Source of the DNA: Dokdonella sp.
GTDB taxonomy: Bacteria; Pseudomonadota; Gammaproteobacteria; Xanthomonadales; Rhodanobacteraceae
Direction: 5' to 3'
Length of the DNA: 64,000 nucleotides
Assembly (NCBI RefSeq): GCF_019634775.1
Contig: NZ_JAHCAS010000001.1
Coordinates: forward strand, 186,001-250,000
Below the pieces are notes generated by a model that made no database searches, had not been told where the DNA came from, and saw only the letters and a list, made by a program, of their open reading frames with translations. The position numbers were made by a program, and so were the translations under genes. Position 1 is the first letter of the stretch. Each line of letters starts with the position of its first letter. Positions 38,688 to 49,008 of the stretch are shown here, piece after piece.

Positions 38688-39683
38688 CTACGGCAGCGGA
38701 ACGCGCTCAAGCAGGAGCGCAACCGCCCGCCCGCTATCAATCCCCTCCGCCTCGGCCTCGTAGCTCATCAGCACGCGATGGCGCAGCACGTCGGCGGCGA
38801 TGGCGTGTACGTCTTCCGGGGTGACGTAGTCGCGGCCGGCAAGCCAGGCATGCGCGCGGGCGCAGCGGTCGAGGGCGATGGTGCCGCGCGGGCTCGCGCC
38901 CCAGCTGATCCAGCGCGCGAGTTCATCGCCATAGCGGGCCGGTTCGCGCGTGGCGAGGACGAGCTGGACGAGGTAGTTCTCGAGGGCCGGGGCGAGATGC
39001 AGGTCAAGCACCTCGGCGCGAGCGGCGAACACGTCGGCCTGGCTGAGGATGCGTTGCGGCGGCGGCGCTGCGGTGGCGACTGCACCGCGCGCGCGATCGC
39101 GGGCGAGGCGCAGAATCTCGGCCTCGGCGCCGGCCTGCGGATAGTCGATGCGCACGTGCAGCAGGAAGCGGTCGAGTTGCGCTTCCGGCAGCGGATAGGT
39201 GCCTTCCTGTTCGATCGGGTTCTGCGTCGCCATGACGAGGAACAGCGGCGGCAATGCGAACGTCGCACGCCCGACCGTGACCTGCCGCTCGCCCATCGCT
39301 TCGAGCAGGGCCGACTGCACCTTGGCCGGGGCACGGTTGACCTCGTCGGCGAGGATCAGGTTGTGGAACAGCGGACCGCGCTGGAACTCGAACTGCGCTG
39401 TCTGCGGCCGGTAGATCTCAGTGCCGGTGAGGTCGGCAGGCAACAGGTCCGGGGTGAATTGCACGCGATGGAAGTCGGCCTCGATGCGTGCGGCGAGTTC
39501 CTTGATCGCGGTGGTCTTGGCCAGACCGGGCGCGCCTTCGACGAGCAGGTGGCCGTCGGCGAGCAGGGCGATCAGCAGGCGCTCGACGAGGGCCTGCTGG
39601 CCGATGATGCAGCGAGAGAGTTCGTCGTGCAGGCGGGCGAACGCGCCGGCGGCGGCGCTCTGGGTGGATTCGGGCATGTCCAT
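38688..39683 (-). CDS. MoxR-family AAA+ ATPase
   Basis: 331 residues. Walker A is LLVEGAPGLAKTTAIKELAA, Walker B LILADEVNRAPAKVQSALLE, sensor 1 VMATQNPIEQEG, and the arginine-finger/lid region is LDRFLLHVRIDYP. MoxR ATPases act as chaperones for VWA-domain partners, which here are DUF58, BatA and BatB. A gap of 168 bp separates it from the DUF58 gene, so an internal promoter is possible. ATG 39683 is used; an in-frame ATG at 39677 is equally possible. Confidence 0.94.
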   Translation of the reverse strand: MDMPESTQSAAAGAFARLHDELSRCIIGQQALVERLLIALLADGHLLVEGAPGLAKTTAIKELAARIEADFHRVQFTPDLLPADLTGTEIYRPQTAQFEFQRGPLFHNLILADEVNRAPAKVQSALLEAMGERQVTVGRATFALPPLFLVMATQNPIEQEGTYPLPEAQLDRFLLHVRIDYPQAGAEAEILRLARDRARGAVATAAPPPQRILSQADVFAARAEVLDLHLAPALENYLVQLVLATREPARYGDELARWISWGASPRGTIALDRCARAHAWLAGRDYVTPEDVHAIAADVLRHRVLMSYEAEAEGIDSGRAVALLLERVPLP

Positions 39684-39793
39684 GGAATCGTTGCGGTCGG
39701 TTCGGCCAATGATGTCACGTCGGAACACGTGCGCGCTTGGACAACAGACGGAGCCCCGGGTTTCCCCAACCTATGGCATGGGTGCAACCACAC

Positions 39794-40945
39794 TCACGAC
39801 CGCAACACATCCTCGAGTGTGACCGGGCGCCCGGTCAGCCAGCCTTGTGCGTAGTCGCAGCCCATCTCGCCGAGCATGCGCAACTGGTCCGTGGTCTCGA
39901 CGCCTTCGGCGATCATTTCGCAGCCGAGCGCCTCGGTCATCGCCAGCACGGCCTTGACCAGGGCGACGCCGCGTGGCCGGTCGAGGGCACGAACGAAACT
40001 CTGATCGAGCTTGATGCGGTCGAAGTCGAGCGACAGCAAGGGGCCGAGGTTCGAATATCCGGTGCCGAAGTCATCGAGCGCGACCTCCATGCCGGCCTCG
40101 TGGCAGCACGTGATCAGCGCGGCGATCTCGGGGCGATCGAGGACCAGGCTTTCGGTGATCTCGACTTCGAGGCAGGCCGGCGGCAGTCCACGCGACCGCA
40201 AATGGGCGAGCATGCGCTCGACCAGAGCCGGATCCTCGATCTGGCGCGCCGACACGTTCAAGGCGATGAACGGCAACGGCTTGCGGCCACGCCGTTGCAG
40301 TTCGGCGAGCATGTCACATACACGTTCGAGTACGTATTCACCAACCGGTACGATCAGCGAGGTTTCTTCGGCCAGGCGGATGAACTCACCGGGAGAGACC
40401 GCTCCGCGCTCAGGGTGCTGCCAGCGGATCAATGCTTCGTAGCCAGCGACGACACCATGCTCGATGTGCAGGATCGGCTGCAGGCACACGTCGAGCGCGG
40501 CATTTTCGAGCGCCATGCGCAACTCGCTCTCGAGACGGATCTTGTCCATCGCACCAGCGTCGCTCTCACTTGCCGAGTGCAATCCGTCAACTTCACCGGT
40601 GAGTCTTGCCAGTGCCGAACGATAACGCTTGAGCTGACTCATCAACAGGGCGCGCACCACCGGGTCGGCTGCGGCAAGCCGCTCCGCGAACTGACTGCGA
40701 TCGACCGGTGTGAGCACGCAGTCCGTCAGAGCAAGCGCCGTGGCCGAGCGTGGCGCATCATCGAGCACGGCCATCTCGCCGAGCAGGGCGCCCGGCCCGA
40801 GTTCCGCAAGCAGGCACTCCTCGCCGTGCTGGAGAGTGCTCACGGCAATCCGCCCGGACTCTATGAGGAAGGCGGTCGTCGGCGCATCGCCTTCACGGAA
40901 GACGATGTTGCCTGCACCGACACGCTGTCGCTGTGCCTGGTCCAT
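39794..40945 (-). CDS. Cyclic-nucleotide-binding domain plus EAL phosphodiesterase
   Basis: 383 residues. The N-terminal half is a cNMP-binding-like beta-roll (about 10-120: FREGDAPTTAFLIESGRIAV, ELGPGALLGEMAVLDDAPRS), followed by a linker. The EAL domain (about 150-380) keeps the catalytic residues: EALIRW, NVSARQ, EITES, DDFGTGYSN, KLDQSFV and AEGVET. It therefore probably hydrolyses cyclic di-GMP, perhaps under control of cAMP or c-di-GMP bound at the N-terminus. SD-like GGGGA precedes ATG 40945; an in-frame ATG at 40981 is less likely. Confidence 0.9.
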   Translation of the reverse strand: MDQAQRQRVGAGNIVFREGDAPTTAFLIESGRIAVSTLQHGEECLLAELGPGALLGEMAVLDDAPRSATALALTDCVLTPVDRSQFAERLAAADPVVRALLMSQLKRYRSALARLTGEVDGLHSASESDAGAMDKIRLESELRMALENAALDVCLQPILHIEHGVVAGYEALIRWQHPERGAVSPGEFIRLAEETSLIVPVGEYVLERVCDMLAELQRRGRKPLPFIALNVSARQIEDPALVERMLAHLRSRGLPPACLEVEITESLVLDRPEIAALITCCHEAGMEVALDDFGTGYSNLGPLLSLDFDRIKLDQSFVRALDRPRGVALVKAVLAMTEALGCEMIAEGVETTDQLRMLGEMGCDYAQGWLTGRPVTLEDVLRS

Positions 40946-41037
40946 ATCGCGTCCCCTGCCTTGGCTCTGCGAGATGCCCATGGTGCCATCGCGACTCGAT
41001 GAATGTCAGTGCTCGCCCGCTGGCGTGTCCATGAAAG

Positions 41038-41065
41038 CGAAGGGGCCGCTTGCGCAGCCCCTTCG
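41038..41065 (-). terminator. Hairpin after the pilus-operon lipoprotein gene
   Basis: A CGAAGGGGC / GCCCCTTCG stem of nine bp with a ten-base loop stands 23 bp beyond the end of the lipoprotein gene (minus strand). The T-tract is weak. Confidence 0.6.
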
Positions 41066-41088
41066 ATCACATGGTTGATGCAAGCACC

Positions 41089-43380
41089 TCAGTCACAGGG
41101 ACTGAAGTCACATGCAGCTCCCACCGGTCCGAGCCTGACCGTCGCAGAAAGCCCCTGCGGCGTCGTGTAGACGCAGACACCCGTCGCCAGCGTTTTCGGT
41201 GGCGTGGCGGTGTCGGCGAAGCCCTGGGCAGTGATCGTGTGATGGGTCGTGCCACTGGTACCGGTCACGCCCGAGAACGTCGACGGCACGATCGAGGCGC
41301 CACTGCTGGATCCCGACGCGGTGACCGTACACGTGCCGTTGACCTGCACCCCGGAAACCGGGTTGCCGGCGGTGTCGCGGGCAGTCAGCGTGATCGTGCG
41401 GGTCACGGGCGCATTGCCAACCTGTACGAAGCCGGGCGAGGCCTGCAGGGTCGCCAGATTGACGATGATGTCGACGCTCGCCGCTGCGCCGCCGAAGAAG
41501 AAGCGCAGCACGCCGCTCGGAGCCGAGTCGGTGCTCGCACCGAGACCCGAGGTGACCACGGTCGCCGTCGCGCAGCCGTTCGCTCCCGTGCTCGAAGCGA
41601 GCACGCCGGAACCGAGCACGCCGTCGACACGCCCGGTACCTTGCGGCAGCTGGAACGAGAAGCCGATGCGCGCACGCTGGATCGGTGCCAGCATCGCATC
41701 GGTCAGGCAGACGATGACCTGTTGAGTGGTGTTGCCAAGGATCGGCGACGGCGCGGCTGTCAGGGTCGCCGGCGCGAGGCCCGGATACGAACCGATCTCG
41801 GCATCCGTTACACGCTTGGCACCGCCCGTCACCGAGTCGACGCTCTCACCCTGCGCCCAGATGACATTGAGGTATCCAAGGGTGGAGATCGTGTAGTTCA
41901 ACGTCGCCGAGGCACGGCCGATGTCGTTGGTGACGCCGGTGGCCGTGATGTTGCCGTGCTGGGCACGCGCCACGACATACGGCAGAACCGGTCCATAGTT
42001 GACGCTGCTGCCGGTCGTGTTGTTGAGGTTGAAATTCGAACTCGTATTGAGGCTGGTCTGCGAATTGATGTTGGCAACGGTCAGCGCGCTCTCGAGGTCG
42101 CTGTTGCCCTGCACGTCCTTGCCGAACACGACGAGCACGTCACCCGGGCCCGCTCCGCCGCCACCGGTGACGAACTGGCCGCTCACCGAGGTGAACAGGC
42201 TGCCACCCTCCTGCGCATCGCCGTCGATGCCCGACATCGAGAAACGGTCGGCGGGTACGTTGTACGGTTCGTCGATGACGCCGAAGCGGATCACCGTGCC
42301 GGGAACGACAGGATTGCCCTGGCGGTCATTGGCCAGCGCGCTGATGGTCAGACTGTAGGTCGCATCGGGATCGGGCGGAATGCCGTCGTCACCGGGCGGA
42401 TCGAGGTCTTCCGGCGGAACCACGCCATCGGAGACGCGGTTAACGCGCAGCGCATTGATGATCGGCGAGGTCAGGGTCAGGCTGAACAGCTTGCCGTCGG
42501 AAACGACCACGGTCGTGGTCGCCGAGATCGGGTCGCCGATGCCGTTGCTGGTGTTGTTGTCGGCACGGTCGACGGTCGCACGTACCTGAATCGGCCCCTG
42601 GGTCGAGCCGGCCTGGAACGAAGCCGTGGCGATGCCGTTGACCGTGCGCGTTTGAACCGTGGTCCCGGTGACGGGGCCGCCCGACGAGGTTGCCGAGAGG
42701 ATCGCACCACCGGCGGCGCCGACGATCTCGAGGCGCACGTTGTCGGCCGAGCCCGGATCGGGCACCGGCTGGTTGGCGCCGTCGCGGACGCGGACGGTGA
42801 TGATGGAACTGGTATTGCCACCCGCACCCGGGACGTACACGCTGGTCGGCGAGGGCGCGATGTCAAGCGCGGCCGGCAGCGGGGTCGCGCCGGCGACGGT
42901 GAAGTTGAGCGTGCTGGTGACGGTGCGGCTGGTCAGCGGATCGACCGCCGAGACCGTCAGCGTAGCCGTGCCGGCGACGTCATAGGACGTCACGAACACC
43001 GAGTTCGAGCCGTTGTTGAGCACGATCGGCAAGGTCACGTTGCGTGTTGCAAATTCGTTGATATCCGTCGACGGATCGTCCGGGGGCGACAGACTGGCGA
43101 CCGTCACCGGGCTGATCGTCGCGGTTGCCGGCCCGTTCGGTGCGGTCAGGGTTCCGCTGGAATTGCGAAACGCGATCGCAACCTCGGCCACGAAGGGCGA
43201 GCCAGGATAGGGCAGCACATTGTTCGAGTTGAGCGGCAGGCTGGTCCGTGTCGCGGTCAGCGTGATCGTGCCGTTGGCCGGCGGCGAAGCGGCACCGCCG
43301 CCATCACCACCGCCGCCGCCGCAGCTCGAAAGGACCAGGCTGGCGAGCAGCAGTCCAAGGGTCTTGAAGGGGAATCTCAT
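41089..43380 (-). CDS. Large Ig-like-domain lipoprotein linked to pilQ
   Basis: 763 residues. The signal peptide ends in a lipobox (LLLASLVLSSC), followed by a Gly-rich spacer (GGGGGDGGG). The rest is beta-rich with repeated invasin/Big-type patterns (TLTVSAVDPLTSRTVTSTLN, TATFSITITVRVRDGANQP-like segments, ITLTARDTAGNPVSGVQVNG). Few Cys occur, and the last residues are CDFSPCD. It lies 80 bp after pilQ on the same strand, and a terminator follows, so it is probably the last gene of the pil operon. I cannot name it; a surface or pilotin-like role is inference. GGAG seven bases before ATG 43380 decides the start. Confidence 0.8.
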   Translation of the reverse strand: MRFPFKTLGLLLASLVLSSCGGGGGDGGGAASPPANGTITLTATRTSLPLNSNNVLPYPGSPFVAEVAIAFRNSSGTLTAPNGPATATISPVTVASLSPPDDPSTDINEFATRNVTLPIVLNNGSNSVFVTSYDVAGTATLTVSAVDPLTSRTVTSTLNFTVAGATPLPAALDIAPSPTSVYVPGAGGNTSSIITVRVRDGANQPVPDPGSADNVRLEIVGAAGGAILSATSSGGPVTGTTVQTRTVNGIATASFQAGSTQGPIQVRATVDRADNNTSNGIGDPISATTTVVVSDGKLFSLTLTSPIINALRVNRVSDGVVPPEDLDPPGDDGIPPDPDATYSLTISALANDRQGNPVVPGTVIRFGVIDEPYNVPADRFSMSGIDGDAQEGGSLFTSVSGQFVTGGGGAGPGDVLVVFGKDVQGNSDLESALTVANINSQTSLNTSSNFNLNNTTGSSVNYGPVLPYVVARAQHGNITATGVTNDIGRASATLNYTISTLGYLNVIWAQGESVDSVTGGAKRVTDAEIGSYPGLAPATLTAAPSPILGNTTQQVIVCLTDAMLAPIQRARIGFSFQLPQGTGRVDGVLGSGVLASSTGANGCATATVVTSGLGASTDSAPSGVLRFFFGGAAASVDIIVNLATLQASPGFVQVGNAPVTRTITLTARDTAGNPVSGVQVNGTCTVTASGSSSGASIVPSTFSGVTGTSGTTHHTITAQGFADTATPPKTLATGVCVYTTPQGLSATVRLGPVGAACDFSPCD

Positions 43381-43461
43381 GGGGGTTCTCCAGGCTCGCA
43401 ATGGGGTAGTCACGGTCACGTCTCGAAGGCGCGCGGTTCAGCGCGCCCTGCCCCTGGACGT

Positions 43462-45714
43462 CTATCTAAGGCTTTCGCTGAGGATGCGCGGGGTGACGAA
43501 GATCAGCAGTTCGGCCTTCGTGTCCGTGCGTCCATTCCTCTTGAACAGGTTGCCGAGCACCGGCAGGTCACCAAGGAACGGAACCTTGGTCAGGTCGTCA
43601 CGCTTCTCAACTTCGTACACGCCACCGAGGACGACGGTCTGGCCATTGTCGACCAGCACCGAGGTATTGATCTCACGCTTGTCGAGCTGCGGGACCTGGC
43701 CACCACCCGGGTTGTCGATGAAGCCGGCGATCGCGTCCTTCTTGACCGCGAGGTTCAGCACGACGCGGTCGTCGGCAGTAATCGTCGGTGTGACCTTGAG
43801 TTCGAGCACGGCTTCCTTGAACTGCACGGTCGCGGTGCCCTGGCCAGCACCACCACCAGAGTTCTGGAAGGTCACATAGCCGATTTCCTGGCCCTGCTTG
43901 ATCACTGCTTCCTTCTGGTTGGCGGTGACCACACGCGGGCTCGAAACCACCTCGCCACGCCCTTCGGTCTGCGCTGCCGAGAGCTCGAGGTCGAGCAGGT
44001 AGTCGGCACCGAGGATGGCAAGGCCGAAGCTGCCGGCCGGATTCGTTGCCGGCAGGTTGACGTTCAAGCGGTCGCCACCGGGCACGAGTACACCGCCACC
44101 GGTCGTGGTCGACGGACTGATGACCGGCAGACCATTGCCGCCGGCAAAGCGGTTGCGCAGGGCGAGATTGGTCATGCGGTCGACTGCTGCGGAGTTGCCC
44201 GAGGTCGAAATGACGTTGCCGTGGCGATCCTCGTAGCCACCGCTGATGCCGAAGCGGACGCCCAGCTCGCGTGCGAACGAGTCGGTCGCGATGACGATGC
44301 GCGATTCGATCAGGACCTGCTGGACCGGACGGTCGAGCACGGCGATGAGCTGGCGAATCTCCAGCACCTTGGCCGGCGTGTCGCTGACCAGCAGGGTGTT
44401 GGTGCGGTCGTCGTAGCTGACCGTGCCGCGCTGCGAGAGAAAGCCGCGCGCCTGGTTCTGTTGACTGGCGCCACCGCTCCCCTGATTACCCTTCGACTCC
44501 TGGGTCAACAGTGCAGCGATGTCCCGGGCGTTGCCGTAGCTGATCGGGATGTAGTCGGAAACGAGCTCGACCTTGTCTTCCATTTGCAGCCGTGCGTCAG
44601 CCAAGGCCTGTTCACGGTCGGCGATTTCCTTCTGCGGCGCGACCCAGATTACGTTGCCCTGCTTGCGCTGGTCGAGACCCTTGGCCTGCAGGACGATGTG
44701 CAAGGCCTGGTCCCAAGGCACATTGATCAGACGCAGGGTAACGTTGCCCTGCACGCTGTCCGCGACAACGATGTTGAGATCGGAGACATCGGCGATCAGC
44801 TGCAGGACCGAACGTGTCGGAATGTCCTGGAAGTTGAAGGTGACACGGCTGCCGCTGAAGGTCGGTTCGGCATTCTTGCCCTTGGCCTTGTCGTCTTCGC
44901 GCTTCGGCGCGATCTCGACGACGTATTCATTGCCCGCCTGGTAGGCCAGCTGCTCGAATGGCGGCTGCACGGCGATGTCCAGGCGCACGCCGGCACCGCG
45001 CGAGCGCGTCTCGATCGACTGCACGGGAGTGGCGAAGTCCAGCACGTCAAGGCGCCGGGCAAGGTTCGGCGGCAGCTTGACATTCGGCACGTCGAGGATC
45101 ACGCGATCGCCTTCTCGACGCAGGTCGGCGGCGGCACCTGGAGCCGAGAAGTTGACGATGATGCGGCCTTCGCCAGCCTTGCCGCGGCGGAAGTCGACAT
45201 TGGTCAGTTCGACACCATGGGCGGCAACCGACTTGGTCGGATTCGCCGCGGCCGCCGAGGCGGCGGCGGGTGTAGCACCGCTCGCATTGGACGCGACACT
45301 CAACACGAGTTCGCGACCATTGATGCGGGTCTCGTACGCGGCGGGGCGGAACAGGTCGACGACGACTCGTGTGCGTCCGGCCGCCTCAACCGCAGAAGCC
45401 CCTGCTGTGGCGCCAGCACCGATCTCGATACGTCGCTGACTGAGTCCATTGCGCGTGTCCGGCAGGTCGAGCGCAATGCGTGGCGGCGAGTCGGTGGTGA
45501 AGGCCTGCGGCTCACCGACCGCCTCGGCGAAGCGCAAGGTGATCTCGACACGCCCACCCGGCTGCGCCGTGTAGCTCATGTCTTCGAGCACGTTGTCGGC
45601 CTGGGCGGTGCCCGCAATTGCGAGCCCGAACAGGGCGAACAGACCCGCAAGGCGGTTCTTCTTCCTGACTGCGCCGGGCGCCTGCCCGAGGATGTGCTTG
45701 GCTGTCGTGGTCAT
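43462..45714 (-). CDS. pilQ: Type IV pilus secretin PilQ
   Basis: About 750 residues. A signal peptide ends AIAGTAQA, two AMIN domains follow (VLEDMSYTAQPGGRVEITLR, VELTNVDFRRGKAGEGRIIV), then STN/N1 domains (FNFQDIPTRSVLQLIADVSD) and the secretin core with VPFLGDLPVLGNLFKRNGR near the end. It forms the outer-membrane ring for the pilus. I give ATG 45714; an ATG at 45741 overlaps the pilP stop (ATGA) and is also possible. Confidence 0.95.
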   Translation of the reverse strand: MTTTAKHILGQAPGAVRKKNRLAGLFALFGLAIAGTAQADNVLEDMSYTAQPGGRVEITLRFAEAVGEPQAFTTDSPPRIALDLPDTRNGLSQRRIEIGAGATAGASAVEAAGRTRVVVDLFRPAAYETRINGRELVLSVASNASGATPAAASAAAANPTKSVAAHGVELTNVDFRRGKAGEGRIIVNFSAPGAAADLRREGDRVILDVPNVKLPPNLARRLDVLDFATPVQSIETRSRGAGVRLDIAVQPPFEQLAYQAGNEYVVEIAPKREDDKAKGKNAEPTFSGSRVTFNFQDIPTRSVLQLIADVSDLNIVVADSVQGNVTLRLINVPWDQALHIVLQAKGLDQRKQGNVIWVAPQKEIADREQALADARLQMEDKVELVSDYIPISYGNARDIAALLTQESKGNQGSGGASQQNQARGFLSQRGTVSYDDRTNTLLVSDTPAKVLEIRQLIAVLDRPVQQVLIESRIVIATDSFARELGVRFGISGGYEDRHGNVISTSGNSAAVDRMTNLALRNRFAGGNGLPVISPSTTTGGGVLVPGGDRLNVNLPATNPAGSFGLAILGADYLLDLELSAAQTEGRGEVVSSPRVVTANQKEAVIKQGQEIGYVTFQNSGGGAGQGTATVQFKEAVLELKVTPTITADDRVVLNLAVKKDAIAGFIDNPGGGQVPQLDKREINTSVLVDNGQTVVLGGVYEVEKRDDLTKVPFLGDLPVLGNLFKRNGRTDTKAELLIFVTPRILSESLR

Positions 45715-45737
45715 CTCATCACCCCCAAACGGGTCGG

Positions 45738-46283
45738 TCATTTCTTGTCGTCGGACAACGCGATCGAGGCCTGCCGTTCGACCCAGCCGCCCGTATCGTT
45801 TGCAACGAGTTCCACCAGCTGGATCTCGTTCTCGTTGATGGCGGTGATCCGCCCGTAGTTCTGGCCAACATAGTTACCTGGCCTGACGCGCCGGATCACA
45901 CCTTCGGGATCCTTGAGCAATCCCTCCGGTGCAGCGGCGGCCCCCAGCGTTCCAACCATCTTCAGGCCGTCGAGCGGATAAGCCTCGAGCGGTTCGGGGG
46001 TCCGGTTCTTGTCGGGGCGCGGTCCGGCCGTGCTTTCCTCGGCCTCGGACTTGTCGAAGGGCACGTTGAACGGATCACGATCGTCGGGTGCCTTCAGCGT
46101 GTACTGGAACGTCTCGAACGTCTTTATGACGGGCGGCGGTTGCAGCGGCGGTCCCTTCTTCGCCTTTTCCGCGGCGACCCACTGCCTGACCTCGTCGAGG
46201 CCCGACGTGCAGGCCGACGTCCCGATGACCAGGGCGGCGACCAGGCATGCACGCAATGCGTTAAAGATGATGGGGGACATCAT
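45738..46283 (-). CDS. pilP: Type IV pilus lipoprotein PilP
   Basis: 181 residues with a lipoprotein signal (LVAALVIGTSAC) and the PilP core (YPLDGLKMVGTLGAAAAPEG, PGNYVGQNYGRITAINENEI). It links the inner-membrane PilN/PilO complex to PilQ. GGGAGG lies just before ATG 46283/46280; either start is possible. Confidence 0.94.
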   Translation of the reverse strand: MMSPIIFNALRACLVAALVIGTSACTSGLDEVRQWVAAEKAKKGPPLQPPPVIKTFETFQYTLKAPDDRDPFNVPFDKSEAEESTAGPRPDKNRTPEPLEAYPLDGLKMVGTLGAAAAPEGLLKDPEGVIRRVRPGNYVGQNYGRITAINENEIQLVELVANDTGGWVERQASIALSDDKK

Positions 46284-46972
46284 TTGCCTCCCGCGGGCTT
46301 ATTCGCGCCTGCAGGCGCATTGGCCGCCTCGAACGCAGCGATTTCTTCGTCATCGAGGTAACGGTAGGTCTTCACCGTGCCCTCGAGCGTCAGCACGCCA
46401 CCGACAGGTGGAGCAGCGTTGCCGGGCCGATTCGTGGCAGTTCCGGCCCCGGGGCGCAGAGAAACATCGTGCATGGTCAGGATGACCACGCGCGGCAGCG
46501 AAGCCACGGCGCTGATGAAAGCGCCGAACTGATGATAAGTGCCGGTCATGCGCAGCTGGATCGGTTTCTCGGCATAGAACCCCTTCATCACCTCAGGGCC
46601 CGGCTGGAACAGATCGTTGGTGATGCCAGCTCCGAGCGCCGCCTGCGAGATCGCCAGGATCAGCTTCGGCATCTCGGTCCTGCCGGGCAACTGGCTGATG
46701 AGTTGGCGCAGCTCTTCCTTCATGTCCTCGAGCTGCTTCTCGTAGGCCTCGAGATTGACCACCTGGGCCTGCTTCTTGGAGAAGTCGCCTTTCAGCGTCT
46801 GCTCCTTTCGCTCGAGACCTTCGAGCTCATCCTGCTGGTCACGGATCTTGAGATACCAGCCAAGGAACAGGATCAAGCCAACCAGAAGGATGGCGAAGAA
46901 CGCCTTGATCGACTTCGGCCAGCCGCCGACGTTGTTGCGGTCGAGGTTACGCAGATCGTCGAAGAAACTCAC
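46280..46972 (-). CDS. pilO: Type IV pilus inner-membrane protein PilO
   Basis: 230 residues: a cytoplasmic start (DLRNLDRNNVGGWPKSIKA), one membrane helix (about 25-43, FFAILLVGLILFLGWYL), a coiled coil (DELEGLERKEQTLKGDFSKK) and a ferredoxin-like periplasmic domain. It forms the alignment complex with PilN and PilP. It overlaps both neighbours by 4 bp. Confidence 0.95.
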   Translation of the reverse strand: MSFFDDLRNLDRNNVGGWPKSIKAFFAILLVGLILFLGWYLKIRDQQDELEGLERKEQTLKGDFSKKQAQVVNLEAYEKQLEDMKEELRQLISQLPGRTEMPKLILAISQAALGAGITNDLFQPGPEVMKGFYAEKPIQLRMTGTYHQFGAFISAVASLPRVVILTMHDVSLRPGAGTATNRPGNAAPPVGGVLTLEGTVKTYRYLDDEEIAAFEAANAPAGANKPAGGK

Positions 46973-47708
46973 GGCTTCTTCTCCTCGGTGTTCGCCGCAG
47001 GCGTCGCCGGCGGCGGCGTGTTGGCGGGGGCAGGCTTCGCCGTCAGCTTGCTGGCCGCGTCCTCGAGCTGGGCGCCGAGGTCGACGGCCGGCTTCGGCGC
47101 CTCGGTCGCGGCATCCGTCGCGCCCGGCACGGGCATCTCGTCGGCCTTGGCCTCTTCGGCCTTCTTGGTCTTGACCGACAGCGCGAAGATGTTAGGCATC
47201 TTCTTGTCCATGTTCGGTTTGCCTTCCTGGTTCTCGATCTTGCCCAGGTCGGCACGGCCGAACTGCGGCGAGTTCTCCATGTTGCGCATGTAGGTGGCCA
47301 CGCGCGTACTGGATTCGGCGAGCCCTTCCAGCGTGAGGACATCGTTGGCCTGCTTGAGCGACGTCAGGCGTGTGCCGTTCGGGATTGTCTTGGCGAGTTG
47401 GTCGAACAGGTGAACCATCTGCGATCGATTGGATTGCAGGTCTTCGATGATCTGCTTGCGCGCGAGCAGTTGTGCGCGCGTCTTCTCCAGGTCCTTGATC
47501 TTTTCGATCTTGCCGTCGAGCTCCTTGATCTCGCGCTCGAGGTAGGCGTTGCGCTCGTTCTGGTTGTCGATGCGAAGTCCCATCCAGTACGAAGCCAAGA
47601 GAAACACGAGCACGGCGCCCAACGCGGACGCGCCGAGCATCATGTAGAACTCGCGTTCGCGCTGCTTGCGCCGTTCAGCGCGCCACGGCAGGAGGTTTAT
47701 TCTGGCCA

Positions 47709-47709
<1 letters not shown>
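46969..47709 (-). CDS. pilN: Type IV pilus inner-membrane protein PilN
   Basis: 246 residues. The N-terminal MARINLLPWRAERRKQRERE is the conserved segment that binds PilM. A membrane helix (about 23-43), a coiled coil and a periplasmic domain follow, and the C-terminus is Ala/Pro-rich. It starts at ATG 47709, sharing one base with the pilM stop. Confidence 0.95.
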
Positions 47710-48791
<1,082 letters not shown>

Positions 48792-48816
48792 TTACGAGCG
48801 AAAGATGCGCTTTCAC

Positions 48817-48845
48817 ATTAAATCGGAACTTTAACCGTTTATCAA
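48817..48845 (-). promoter_or_regulatory. Sigma-70 promoter of the pilMNOPQ operon
   Basis: On the minus strand, TTGATA (48845-48840), a 17-bp spacer and TTTAAT (48822-48817) give a near-consensus promoter. It lies about 50 bp before the pilM start codon. Confidence 0.7.
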
Positions 48846-49008
48846 CACCGGCCACACGAACCGTCGACCGTGTCGCAAAAAGTCCCCGAAACGGCCCCGC
48901 CGGACCCATCGGCGGGCGGCCCGGCCACCCTGCCGGCGACCACAATGGCTCTATACTCCGCGGCTTGCGTCACCAACCTTGACTGTCATCACAAGTCCCG
49001 CCCGAGGC

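Noticed and set aside
41050..45858. A 1602-codon open frame on the plus strand opposite pilQ and the lipoprotein gene
   Set aside because: It is rich in Arg, His and Gly with no domain, while the minus strand encodes clear PilQ and a lipoprotein. It is a GC-driven antisense shadow.
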